Assembly: GCA_029054245.1 (NCBI GenBank)
Contig: JAIDFQ010000042.1
Location: 1-64,000, forward strand
Source: Lachnospiraceae bacterium
Lineage (GTDB): Bacteria; Bacillota; Clostridia; Lachnospirales; Lachnospiraceae
Direction: 5' to 3'
Length of the DNA stretch: 64,000 bases
Shown here piece after piece: positions 1-7,594 of the stretch; the first letter of the stretch is position 1; each line of letters begins with the position of its first letter. The notes beneath the pieces were generated by a model that saw only the letters and a program-made list of their open reading frames with translations, searched no databases and was not told where the DNA came from. The position numbers and the translations under genes were made by a program.

Positions 1-103
1 ATCTCTCTGTCCCGTTCGTTTCTGAATAATTCTTTTGAATTTTCAGGGTTGCATTGCTGTTCATTTGTCAAGGTCCTGTGTTTTCATCTTGTTCAGACGC
101 AAC
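1..103 (-). other. probable rRNA operon leader (16S rRNA beyond left edge)
   Basis: No coding frame is credible here. Read on the minus strand, this is the transcribed leader downstream of two strong tandem promoters (110-138 and 192-221), and it runs off the left edge without a start codon or ribosome site. Tandem consensus promoters followed by a non-coding leader just downstream of a tRNA gene are typical of rRNA operons in Clostridia, so 16S rRNA is the likely next gene. That gene is not in the window, so this is inference. Confidence 0.5.
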
Positions 104-109
104 TCTGAT

Positions 110-138
110 ATAATATCACGAGTTCATATCCATGTCAA
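110..138 (-). promoter_or_regulatory. sigma-A promoter, proximal of a tandem pair
   Basis: Minus strand: -35 TTGACA (133-138), 17-bp spacer, -10 TATTAT (110-115). Transcription would start near 103 and run left out of the window. Confidence 0.7.
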
Positions 139-191
139 GATGTTTTTTAATTTTTATTTTCCGCCGTTTGTTTCTCGCACGGTGGATTTAC

Positions 192-221
192 ATTATAGCA
201 TTTCTTGCAAAAGCTTGTCAA
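192..221 (-). promoter_or_regulatory. sigma-A promoter, distal of a tandem pair
   Basis: Minus strand: -35 TTGACA (216-221), 18-bp spacer, -10 TATAAT (192-197). Both hexamers are perfect consensus. It lies about 80 bp upstream of the second promoter; such pairing is common for rRNA operons. Confidence 0.7.
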
Positions 222-294
222 TAAACTTATTTCAATTTATTTAGCCAAAAATAATGGCACACATTTGTCAATTATGCTATATGCTTTAGCATCA

Positions 295-332
295 AACAAA
301 AATTTAGAAGTATCATTCAATTCAGATACTTC
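295..332 (-). terminator. intrinsic terminator after tRNA-Ser
   Basis: Minus strand: stem GAAGTATC (325-332) with GATACTTC (307-314), 10-nt loop, followed by the T-rich run TAAATTTTTGTTTG. It sits 21 bp downstream of the tRNA 3' end and separates the tRNA from the rRNA-type promoters. Confidence 0.7.
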
Positions 333-353
333 CAATTCTATTGGCAGCTAAAA

Positions 354-441
354 CGGAGAAAGAGGGATTTGAACCCTCGCGCCGCGTGAACGACCTACAC
401 CCTTAGCAGGGGCGCCTCTTCAGCCTCTTGAGTATTTCTCC
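354..441 (-). tRNA. tRNA-Ser(GCT)
   Basis: The minus-strand sequence folds as an 88-nt class II tRNA. The acceptor GGAGAAA pairs with TTTCTCC, followed by discriminator G. The anticodon loop CTGCTAA gives anticodon GCT, decoding AGC/AGU. There is a long variable arm typical of tRNA-Ser and a GAGGG TTCAAAT CCCTC T-arm. The 3' CCA is not encoded, so it must be added after transcription. It has its own promoter at 498-526 and terminator at 295-332. Confidence 0.95.
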
Positions 442-497
442 ATAATCTGAATTACACCGCTACCAATATTTTATTATTCTTTTGTGACGCAAAAATT

Positions 498-526
498 ATT
501 ATACATAAGCACATTTTGTTTGTCAA
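498..526 (-). promoter_or_regulatory. promoter of tRNA-Ser
   Basis: Minus strand: -35 TTGACA (521-526), 17-bp spacer, -10 TATAAT (498-503), both perfect consensus. The predicted start near 491 gives a leader of about 50 nt before the tRNA. Confidence 0.8.
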
Positions 527-553
527 TGCTTTTTCTTGCAAAAAATAATCCTT

Positions 554-917
554 ATGTAACAGTCCAGCCCACAGGGGCGGTGCAGCAGGGGCGATATGAC
601 ACCTACAGAAAAGAACCGCTGCCGCTGACATCGCGCCCTATCGTTTCAAGTCTCGTCTACAAATCGGATTTCACTAACAGAATTGGATATAGATGATTCC
701 ATACGGACGGGACAGAGCCCAGCGGCATCCGTGCCGCATGGCTCTTAATCCGGCATCCATGCCGGATTCCCCTGATATTCACCAATTCTGTAAGTGAAAT
801 TGCCGATTTTTCGCCAGAGCCTTGAAACGATAGGGCGCGATGTCAGCGGCAGCGGTTCTTTTCTGTAGGTGTCATATCGCCCCTGCTGCACCGCCCCTGT
901 GGGCTGGACTGTTACAT
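554..917. repeat. 364-bp foldback element with perfect 97-bp inverted arms
   Basis: Positions 554-650 and 821-917 are exact reverse complements over 97 bp. Pairing continues inward, with a few mismatches and a 2-nt indel, to about 687 and 782. The central loop holds two smaller hairpins built on the same core: GCGGCA/TGCCGC (722-737, inside GAGCC/GGCTC) and AATCCGGCAT/ATGCCGGATT (747-768). The 4-bp CCTT flanks both outer ends (550-553 and 918-921) and could be a target-site duplication. The element is visibly richer in G+C than its surroundings. No convincing protein is encoded. It sits between the plsC stop (930) and the tRNA-Ser promoter and would form a very stable RNA hairpin 13 nt after plsC. 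A MITE-like element is the best guess; a structural RNA or terminator is the alternative. Confidence 0.85.
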
Positions 918-929
918 CCTTATTATCTT

Positions 930-1637
930 TTAATCCACATACTCAGCAATTGTATTTTCAATCCGCCTCTTAACTTCCTGCGCAATTTCTACCGTCTTCA
1001 TGTTTTTATATTCTTCATAATAAATAGGAGACATATAAATCAACTTAACCGTAACTGGTCGAATCGATTTTTCATCAAAGGGTTTGAACGAGTCAATCAG
1101 TGCACATGGGACAATTGGGCATTTTGCCTTGACCGCACTTTTAAAACTGCCTCCCTTAAATTCCAGCAGCTGATTTCCCATTCTGCTCCGTGTTCCTTCT
1201 GCAAAAATAAGAAAATTCTTTCCCCCTTTTACTTCTTCTGCCATAGAAATAATCACCTTCATGGACTGCTTGATATCCTCTCGATCCATGGCATATGCAC
1301 CAAGCGCTTTGATAACTTGCTTTAAAAGAATAATATCACTTGCTTCTTTCTTGGCAACAAAGGAAAATGGTCTGGGACAAGAATCCAAAAACACAAGCAC
1401 ATCAAACAATCCCTGATGATTAGGATAAAATATAAATCCATCTTCTTTGGGAATATTTTCGATCCCATATGTTTCAACCGTTACTCTTCCTGCATGATTA
1501 GCGATTTGGGTTACTTTTTTAATAAATTGAAAAGATTCATCAAACGAAATTTTACTGCTTACTCCGCACCACCAGATTCTAATAAGATAATATGGAGCTA
1601 TCCAAAAAAGTCTGATGACCATTAATGCAATTCTCAT
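930..1637 (-). CDS. plsC: 1-acyl-sn-glycerol-3-phosphate acyltransferase (PlsC family)
   Basis: 235 aa, the usual length for the family. It transfers the second acyl chain to lysophosphatidic acid, giving phosphatidic acid for membrane phospholipid synthesis at the cytoplasmic membrane face. The catalytic NHxxxxD motif is present as NHQGLFD near residue 73, and the substrate-binding motif as FAEGTRSR near residue 145. A hydrophobic N-terminus (residues 1-22) fits membrane anchoring. The start has GGGAGCAGG just upstream. It follows the fumarase genes by about 20 bp on the same strand and is probably the last gene of that unit. The foldback element begins 13 bp past its stop. Confidence 0.9.
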   Translation of the reverse strand: MRIALMVIRLFWIAPYYLIRIWWCGVSSKISFDESFQFIKKVTQIANHAGRVTVETYGIENIPKEDGFIFYPNHQGLFDVLVFLDSCPRPFSFVAKKEASDIILLKQVIKALGAYAMDREDIKQSMKVIISMAEEVKGGKNFLIFAEGTRSRMGNQLLEFKGGSFKSAVKAKCPIVPCALIDSFKPFDEKSIRPVTVKLIYMSPIYYEEYKNMKTVEIAQEVKRRIENTIAEYVD

Positions 1638-1657
1638 CCTGCCTGCTCCCGTTACAA

Positions 1658-2209
1658 TTAATCCTTTTTATACCGTTCCATCGCTGTTTCGTAAAGATTA
1701 TTTCCATTAGAATCAATCACTACGATAACCGGAAAGTTTTTTACCTGAAGTTTACGTATTGCTTCCGTACCTAAATCATCATATGCAATTACTTCAGAGC
1801 TTATAATTGATTTTGAAAGCAACGCACCGGCACCGCCTACAGCCGCAAAATAAACCGCACCATTACGGATGATTGCCTTCTTTACATCATCACTTCTCTT
1901 TCCTTTCCCAATCATACCTTTTAACCCCAAATCCAGAAGAGAAGGCGCATATTTATCCATTCTGCTTGCAGTTGTCGGACCTGCTGACCCAATCGGGCGC
2001 CCCTGCCTTGCGGGAGAAGGACCCATATAATAAATTACATTCTGGCTTATGTCAAAGGGAAGCTCTCTCCCCTGTTCTAATGCTTCGTACATTCTCTTAT
2101 GTGCGGCATCTCTTGCTGTATAGATGGTACCTGTTATGTACACATAATCACCACTGTGTAGTTCCTTTGCTGTCTGATCATCATATGGCGCCGTAATATA
2201 TCTATCCAT
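1658..2209 (-). CDS. fumarate hydratase, class I, beta (C-terminal) subunit
   Basis: 183 aa. This is the beta half of the split, oxygen-sensitive class I fumarase/tartrate dehydratase family. With the alpha subunit upstream it interconverts fumarate and malate in the cytoplasm. The family-typical GSAGPTTASRMD stretch near residues 75-90 and the GMIGKG motif are visible. I chose the ATG at 2209 (MDRYITAP), which has GAGGG 8 nt upstream; the longer frame from 2248 would overlap the alpha gene and lacks a good ribosome site. Spacing to the alpha gene is 22 bp, so they are co-transcribed. A tartrate or related hydroxy-acid substrate cannot be excluded. Confidence 0.88.
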   Translation of the reverse strand: MDRYITAPYDDQTAKELHSGDYVYITGTIYTARDAAHKRMYEALEQGRELPFDISQNVIYYMGPSPARQGRPIGSAGPTTASRMDKYAPSLLDLGLKGMIGKGKRSDDVKKAIIRNGAVYFAAVGGAGALLSKSIISSEVIAYDDLGTEAIRKLQVKNFPVIVVIDSNGNNLYETAMERYKKD

Positions 2210-2231
2210 AATTATTCCCTCTTGTTCTTTT

Positions 2232-3074
2232 CTATAGTACTCTGACACAATGCCTGTTCACATGACAACAGATATTGACTGCAACCGGAAGCCCCGCAAT
2301 ATGCGTAGGGTAAGTATCAATATTAACTGCAAGCGCCGTTGTACTTCCCCCTAATCCGCCCGGACCTATTCCTGTTCTATTTATTTTATCAAGCAGCTCT
2401 TCTTCCATCTCACATACATAAGAAACAGATGAACGCTGGTTTACCGGTCTTGTCAACGCCTTTTTGGCAAGAAGTGCACACTTCTCAAAGGTTCCACCAA
2501 TGCCAACCCCTATCACCATTGGCGGACATGCGTTAGGTCCCGCATCTTTTACTGCTGTAAGGATGGCATCCTTTACGCCTTCTATACCATCTGCCGGCTT
2601 CAGCATAAAAATCCGGCTCATATTTTCGCTTCCGAACCCCTTAGGCGCTACAGTGATTTTAATCTGATCACCCTCCACAATATCGTAATGGACTACTGCC
2701 GGCGTATTATCCTTCGTATTTTCCCTGAAAATAGGATCACCTACCACCGACTTACGCAAAAATCCCTCCTCATAACCCTGCCGCACACCTTCATTAACTG
2801 CATCTGTCAACAGACCACCTTGTACCTGCACATCTTGACCTACTTCCAAAAAGACAACTGCCATTCCGGTGTCTTGGCAAATAGGAATCTTGTCGTTCGA
2901 CGCAATCTCAAGATTGTCCTCGAGCTGACCCAGAACCTGTTTCCCAAGAGGCGCTTCCTCTTCTTTGACCGAACGCTTCAACGCTTCTATCATATCTTCT
3001 GTCAGATAATGATTTGCCTCAATACACATCTCTTTTACATTTTTTATAATTTCTTCAACATGAATTGTCCTCAT
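2232..3074 (-). CDS. fumarate hydratase, class I, alpha (N-terminal) subunit
   Basis: 280 aa, the normal size for the alpha subunit of two-subunit class I fumarases. It should carry the [4Fe-4S] cluster; candidate ligands include the cysteines in CQDTG (near 66), in ACPP (near 185) and downstream of GTFEKC. The GGLGGSTTAL segment near 240 is also typical. The ATG at 3074 is preferred over TTG at 3083 because GAGGG lies 9 nt upstream. It is the first gene of the fumarase pair and follows the HIT gene by 18 bp. L-tartrate dehydratase is a possible alternative activity. Confidence 0.88.
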   Translation of the reverse strand: MRTIHVEEIIKNVKEMCIEANHYLTEDMIEALKRSVKEEEAPLGKQVLGQLEDNLEIASNDKIPICQDTGMAVVFLEVGQDVQVQGGLLTDAVNEGVRQGYEEGFLRKSVVGDPIFRENTKDNTPAVVHYDIVEGDQIKITVAPKGFGSENMSRIFMLKPADGIEGVKDAILTAVKDAGPNACPPMVIGVGIGGTFEKCALLAKKALTRPVNQRSSVSYVCEMEEELLDKINRTGIGPGGLGGSTTALAVNIDTYPTHIAGLPVAVNICCHVNRHCVRVL

Positions 3075-3092
3075 CCTAAGCAACCCTCATTT

Positions 3093-3503
3093 TTATTCGG
3101 TAATTATTTTCTTTGTTTGTGCCAATTCTTCCTGATCAGGTTCCCCTGCAATGTATTTAAGGATTTCTCCATCATTTTTGTATCTTGGAATCAAATGCAT
3201 ATGGAAGTGAAAAACAGTCTGACCTGCAACTTCTCCGTTATTCTGAACAAGATTAAATCCATCACATTTTAATTTATCAGTCATGGTCTTCATCATTTTT
3301 TTTGCCAGCTTCATGACATCTGCTGCCGTATCTTCCGGTAATTCGTACAGATTTGCATAATGCTGTTTAGGAAGGATAAGTGCATGTCCTTTTGTAGCTG
3401 GTCCCACATCAAGAATGACTTTAAACTGTTCATCCTCATAAAGTGTATGTGATGGTATCTTTCCTGCAATAATTTTACAAAAAATGCAATTGTCCTGTCT
3501 CAT
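3093..3503 (-). CDS. HIT family (histidine triad) protein, HinT-like
   Basis: 136 aa, full family length. It has the N-terminal CIFCKII motif typical of bacterial HinT proteins and the C-terminal triad HFHMHLIPR near residues 98-106. Members are small cytoplasmic nucleotide-binding hydrolases acting on purine nucleoside phosphoramidates and related adducts; the physiological substrate is usually unknown. The ribosome site GAGAGGAG is 8-9 nt upstream. It lies between the flavodoxin/SCP2 gene and the fumarase genes with gaps of about 20 bp, so it probably shares their transcript. Confidence 0.92.
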   Translation of the reverse strand: MRQDNCIFCKIIAGKIPSHTLYEDEQFKVILDVGPATKGHALILPKQHYANLYELPEDTAADVMKLAKKMMKTMTDKLKCDGFNLVQNNGEVAGQTVFHFHMHLIPRYKNDGEILKYIAGEPDQEELAQTKKIITE

Positions 3504-3523
3504 ATTTCTTCTCCTCTCAAACG

Positions 3524-4531
3524 TTAAAATGGTCTTTCCATAAAATTAAATATCTGATCCAATGTACGAAGAACCTTAAAGTCACCTTTCATCTTCATTG
3601 CACCACCCATAAATGCTCTCTGGAACGTCATTCTTGCATAAATGATATCATTCATCGTATCCCTGCTGATCTGCATGTCTACATCGGGATTCTCCACACC
3701 GCCATAGTAGTAATTATGCTCTGCTCCGTCAATTTCTATAATCAACGGTTTCTTTTTTCCTTCTATCTGGATTTTGTAAACAGCTTTAAAACCTGCCTGC
3801 GGTGTAAATCGCTCTTTAAACTCTTCGATAAACTCCTCCTTGTTCTCCTCCTGTTCGCTGCTGCCCATTAAATCCCTGAACATGCTGGTAAGCTCTTGAA
3901 TATCTTTCTTTTGCCGCTTTACATACATATCATCAGAAACGTACTGAGACAATTGTTCTGATTCCTGCGGAGTAAGATTAATATTTTTATCAATCGAGAC
4001 CATCTGCTTTACTGCCTGATTACTTGCAGGAAAACATGCCATTTTCTGATTGATTGTGCGGTACATGTTTTCCGCTTTCTTTTCAATGATTTTAATATAA
4101 TTGTCATTATCATCAAAAATGGATGTGTCTGCAATATAACCACAGATGCCGCTGCAGGGAAGTCCTCCTAAAATTTCCCAAGACTCAGAAAGAGTCAGCT
4201 TTCCTTCTCTCTCCCCATAAGTAGTAGACATGACAACTGGACACATATAGGTCTTTGCAATTTTCTCTTTATCCCCATATAACCAGCAGGCATCCAAAAA
4301 TTGGTGCATATAACCCCCAATTCCATACCATTCCACTGTAGATGCAAGAATGATGCCATCCGCTGTTTTTATCGTTTGTGGCAGCGTAGGTATATTATTT
4401 TTCAGTTCATATAAATTAAATCTCTCAACAGTGACATGGAGTTCCTCTAAAACTCCCTGCATTTTATTGATTACATACAATGTAGGGTCATCCATCAACC
4501 CTCTGCCGCCATAATAGATATTAATCTTCAT
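3524..4531 (-). CDS. NAD(P)H-dependent oxidoreductase/flavodoxin-like protein with C-terminal SCP2 domain
   Basis: 335 aa from the ATG at 4531, which has AGGGG just upstream; the GTG at 4549 has no ribosome site. Residues 1-170 look like a flavodoxin-fold FMN reductase: strand MKINIYYGG, then ADGIILASTVEWYGIGGYMHQFLDAC, which fits an FMN-contacting loop. A linker of about 50 residues is Glu/Gln/Lys rich. The last 100 residues (FKAVYKIQIEG to ILNFMERPF-like end) resemble SCP2 sterol-carrier domains, which bind hydrophobic ligands. The fusion suggests redox chemistry on a lipid-like or quinone-like substrate, which is inference. It is cytoplasmic, with no signal peptide. Confidence 0.7.
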   Translation of the reverse strand: MKINIYYGGRGLMDDPTLYVINKMQGVLEELHVTVERFNLYELKNNIPTLPQTIKTADGIILASTVEWYGIGGYMHQFLDACWLYGDKEKIAKTYMCPVVMSTTYGEREGKLTLSESWEILGGLPCSGICGYIADTSIFDDNDNYIKIIEKKAENMYRTINQKMACFPASNQAVKQMVSIDKNINLTPQESEQLSQYVSDDMYVKRQKKDIQELTSMFRDLMGSSEQEENKEEFIEEFKERFTPQAGFKAVYKIQIEGKKKPLIIEIDGAEHNYYYGGVENPDVDMQISRDTMNDIIYARMTFQRAFMGGAMKMKGDFKVLRTLDQIFNFMERPF

Positions 4532-4582
4532 ATTGCCCCTGCCTTTCACTAAAATACTACATTTAGTATAAAGCGGTTTCTT

Positions 4583-5863
4583 CTATCTGTAAATAAATTT
4601 TAATTTTCCTAAGCGGATTTCATCACCTGGTTCTATTATTTCTGATGCATTGGGGGCAAGACGCATTCCATTTCTAAAAGTTCCATTGGTCGAATTTAAG
4701 TCTGTAACATAGATTTTATTTCCTTCCCTAAAAAATTTGGCATGCATGCGGCTAATACTATGTTCATCAATGACCATATCAACAGCGCCTGCCAGTTTTC
4801 CAACAATAAGCGGAAGTCTCCCAAGATCGATATGGCATTTCATCTTTCTATCCAAACTGTATAATTTATTCTCATAGTTTTCTGTCCAAGGAATATACAC
4901 AGTATTTCCAAAATCCGAATCGGGTATTGATGTGTCATTTTCATAGGTAGGTGCATAGCGATATATCTCTTTTGTATCATTTTGCTCTTCATGACATTTT
5001 CTCTTGGTTATCCGCGAATAAACATACCATGCAGATGATCCTAAAAGCAGCCCTGCCAACACAATCCATCCCGCTATCAGATAAATCTCTTCCTGGTAAG
5101 AAAGTTGATAGGAATACTTGATGTAAGCTAAAATTCCTGCCCCTGCAATTCCTGCTCCCCATGACACAGCAATTGGACTTATCGTACATTTATTTTTTGT
5201 TTCTTCTAATGAAGACTGCGGCGCCGTTTTTGCTTTTTTTTCGTTGAGTTCCTCATATTGGCAATCATTTTTTTCGAACTTGATTTCTTGGCATCGGGAT
5301 TCATTGTCATTTTTTTCTTCTCCCGCAACATCATCCTGAAACCATTTCAATACTTCGTCTAAAACAAACTGTTCTCGGTGAACCAAATCGGCTATTTTAT
5401 AAACCGTTTCCATCGCCTTCATATCTTCATTATCCACTTTGGAAATAAAGAAATCCATCAACTGAAAAAAACTTTTTTCTTCTGCGTTTGGATAGTACAA
5501 AAAAGAATATTCTCCCGTTTCAATATTTTGAAAAACATATTCCGGTAAAAGCAGAAGGCAGCTCCCGTCTAACAAATATTTCTGCAGCATGTCATTTACA
5601 ATCTTCAACTGTAAGAAAAATCTGCAAAGCTCCTCCATTCTGATTTTCTTTCCATCATAAATGCTCAGAAGGCTCTGCCTTGAGGTGATTTCATAATACA
5701 GCAGAATTTCTCCATTAATATATCTTTCCTGACTTGCTAAAAGCCCTTGTATCTTGTTTTCCGTTACCATTTTTCTCTGATACACATTTTCAGATAAACT
5801 ACCATTATCCTTTATAATGAGGTAATTATGTCTGTAATCTTTATAGTACTTTACATCAAGCAT
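4583..5863 (-). CDS. FHA domain protein with N-terminal DUF6382 and two TM segments
   Basis: 426 aa. The N-terminal 180 residues match the DUF6382 type found beside Tad loci in Clostridia. An acidic/lysine-rich linker follows, then two hydrophobic segments (about 230-250 and 258-280). The C-terminal 75 residues are an FHA domain with the conserved SxxH (SISRMH) and NGTF/NG turn (STNGTFRNG). FHA domains read phosphothreonine, so this protein probably links Tad pilus assembly to a Ser/Thr kinase signal; no such kinase is in the window. The start at 5863 has GGAGG upstream and overlaps the TadE stop by 8 bp, so it is the last gene of the tad operon. Confidence 0.8.
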   Translation of the reverse strand: MLDVKYYKDYRHNYLIIKDNGSLSENVYQRKMVTENKIQGLLASQERYINGEILLYYEITSRQSLLSIYDGKKIRMEELCRFFLQLKIVNDMLQKYLLDGSCLLLLPEYVFQNIETGEYSFLYYPNAEEKSFFQLMDFFISKVDNEDMKAMETVYKIADLVHREQFVLDEVLKWFQDDVAGEEKNDNESRCQEIKFEKNDCQYEELNEKKAKTAPQSSLEETKNKCTISPIAVSWGAGIAGAGILAYIKYSYQLSYQEEIYLIAGWIVLAGLLLGSSAWYVYSRITKRKCHEEQNDTKEIYRYAPTYENDTSIPDSDFGNTVYIPWTENYENKLYSLDRKMKCHIDLGRLPLIVGKLAGAVDMVIDEHSISRMHAKFFREGNKIYVTDLNSTNGTFRNGMRLAPNASEIIEPGDEIRLGKLKFIYR

Positions 5864-6287
5864 TTTGTTCCTTCCTCCACTGTCTTATCATCAACACAGG
5901 ATTCCATTTCTGTGATGTCTTTTTTATAACTTTACCGCTCCCCCTTTGTCTGGTCTGCACGAAAATACAGTCCTTGGATACGATACATTCCCCTTCTTCT
6001 GTAGGAAAAAAAGGATAAAATGCCCTTTTGCGCTCTATTCTTTCTTCCACATACTGCTTCGGCTGCCAAAGTGTATCATTTTCCAGACCATAAATTACTT
6101 CTCCATAATGTTCTTTTCCCTCCGTAAATCTTGCTGCGCGCATAGCGAGCAAAAAGTTATTTTGAGAAATTGCACAACGGCAATATAAAAACAATGCACT
6201 AAGAATAATAAGCAGATATAAAAACAACACAATCGGCATAATAAAAGATGCCTCTACCGTAAAGGATCCCTTCCACTTCTTACGCAT
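5856..6287 (-). CDS. TadE-like pseudopilin (short)
   Basis: 143 aa. The N-terminus MRKKWKGSFTVEASFIMP, followed by a roughly 20-residue hydrophobic helix, is the TadE signature. A prepilin peptidase site G7/S8 with Glu at +5 (GSFTVE) is visible. Minor pseudopilins of this type are placed in the membrane and assist Flp pilus assembly. The gene overlaps the prepilin peptidase gene by 8 bp on one side and the FHA gene by 8 bp on the other, so translation is probably coupled. The remainder (about residues 45-143) is charged and would be extracytoplasmic. Confidence 0.82.
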   Translation of the reverse strand: MRKKWKGSFTVEASFIMPIVLFLYLLIILSALFLYCRCAISQNNFLLAMRAARFTEGKEHYGEVIYGLENDTLWQPKQYVEERIERKRAFYPFFPTEEGECIVSKDCIFVQTRQRGSGKVIKKTSQKWNPVLMIRQWRKEQNA

Positions 6288-6702
6288 ACACCAATGCCAC
6301 CTCCATTCCTAATAATAAAAAAGGCACAAAGGGAATCGTCTCTCTTTTCCTTCTGAAAATGCAAACCATTCCCCATATTCCTGCCAACATAATTCCAATA
6401 CACATGACGGTTAAGGCAAACCAGCCTCCTGTCCAAAGCCCTAATGCCAGCACACACATCCCATCGCCATACCCAATATCTTCTTTTGTTAAGAACGCCA
6501 GCAATAAAAGTACGCTTCCCGGAAAAAAACTCCATGAAATCTCATTCCACAAAATTTCATTCCACAAAAACTGTGTAAATACTCGGAAGACTATGCCAGA
6601 AAGAGCAAAAATAAGTACATAATAAACAGATATTTTCTTTTCCTTAATATCCTCTGCCGATAATCCTGCAAGAAACATAAGACTAACACAATATGCCGTC
6701 AT
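6280..6702 (-). CDS. prepilin peptidase, A24 family (TadV/CpaA-like)
   Basis: 140 aa, short form without the methylase half, as usual for TadV. It is an inner-membrane aspartyl protease. The two catalytic aspartates appear as D18 (AEDIKEKKIS) and D80 in GYGD. Four or more hydrophobic segments are visible. The ATG at 6702 is chosen because GGAGG lies 5 nt upstream; the longer frame from 6738 lies within the previous gene. It should cleave Flp and both TadE-like proteins of this operon. A 15-bp tandem duplication encodes WNEI twice near residues 47-55. Confidence 0.82.
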   Translation of the reverse strand: MTAYCVSLMFLAGLSAEDIKEKKISVYYVLIFALSGIVFRVFTQFLWNEILWNEISWSFFPGSVLLLLAFLTKEDIGYGDGMCVLALGLWTGGWFALTVMCIGIMLAGIWGMVCIFRRKRETIPFVPFLLLGMEVALVYA

Positions 6703-6703
6703 T

Positions 6704-7537
6704 TTATCCTCCGCACTTGCTGCAGGCGCTATAGCCATCCGCCTCGCCTAAAGGAATCATATATACCACCCTTTTAAGAGCAGAGCAATCCGACTGACCA
6801 TGATATCGATTTCCATCCTCAGTAATATAAACGATACCCTTTTTTGGAGGGCGACATCTTAAACAGGCGTAATACTTTTCTCCCGCTTGATTTCTCAGAG
6901 AAGACAAGTTATCATAATCTACCGACCTTACCTGTACTCTCAAATAAGTACAATCATATGAAATATGATATTTACTGCCCGTTTTTGTCACATAAACATA
7001 AGTTTCCTGACGTTTTCCCTGTTCTTGCTCCTCAAAACCTGTATACCCTGTAAAGGCATGACTAAAAAAACGATCTTTAATTACAACCTTTCCGATAGGA
7101 AGCCAGTCAATAAACGGTTTTATCTGATATTCTACAGTAAATTCAATACTGCCCTTCTCTTGTATGGCTGACAGATCTTGAATCTTCACCCCATTCTCTC
7201 CACCAGACACACAAAGGTATGGATGCATCTGACTTTCTAAGTACTCTTTTACACGATTCTCAACAGGTATAGGTGATTGATTGGCGTACTTAATCAAATA
7301 ACTTGCAAACCCATATTGATTTCCGGTCTGATGTATTGCTTCCTGCATATCAGATTGAAATCGTACGACCTCCAGATTTAAGAGCACCGTCATCATAAAA
7401 AGCAAGAAAACCGGAAGTACCAAACTCCCTTCCAATGCCATACTTCCCTTTAGTTTTTTGGAAGAAAAGAAAAATGCTCTCTTTTTAAACGCTGCTTTAT
7501 TTTTTTTATTTGCTTTGAGAGAAGAGACCCTTGTCAT
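6704..7537 (-). CDS. TadE-type pseudopilin with two C-terminal Cys-rich modules
   Basis: 277 aa. A basic N-terminus precedes the TadE-like segment GSMALEGSLVLPVF near residues 31-44, with cleavage expected at G31/S32 and Glu at +5. After about 120 residues of extracytoplasmic domain come two tandem modules of about 45 residues (about 175-225 and 230-277). Each reads VYxTxxGxxYHxxxxCxxL then YxAC.xC, the latter as CLRC and CSKC. This pattern resembles small metal-binding Cys/His modules seen at the C-termini of some secreted nucleases. Here they would face outwards, so zinc binding or disulfides are possible. The ribosome site for 7537 is weak; the start is the least certain part. Confidence 0.75.
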   Translation of the reverse strand: MTRVSSLKANKKNKAAFKKRAFFFSSKKLKGSMALEGSLVLPVFLLFMMTVLLNLEVVRFQSDMQEAIHQTGNQYGFASYLIKYANQSPIPVENRVKEYLESQMHPYLCVSGGENGVKIQDLSAIQEKGSIEFTVEYQIKPFIDWLPIGKVVIKDRFFSHAFTGYTGFEEQEQGKRQETYVYVTKTGSKYHISYDCTYLRVQVRSVDYDNLSSLRNQAGEKYYACLRCRPPKKGIVYITEDGNRYHGQSDCSALKRVVYMIPLGEADGYSACSKCGG

Positions 7538-7594
7538 TGTTTTCAGTTACATTGCTTTGTCTAAAGAGAGCACTTTTCCTTTCTTCCATATTTC

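Noticed and set aside
484-917. Open frames of 70 aa at 484-696 and 161 aa at 840-1325
   Set aside because: The first reads through one arm of the inverted repeat, the second through the other arm and then antisense to plsC. No ribosome sites and no family likeness.
4550-4582. Terminator after the tad operon (ATACTA/TAGTAT hairpin with TTTT)
   Set aside because: The stem is only six A/T-rich pairs and the T-run is short; read-through into the flavodoxin/SCP2 gene seems as likely.
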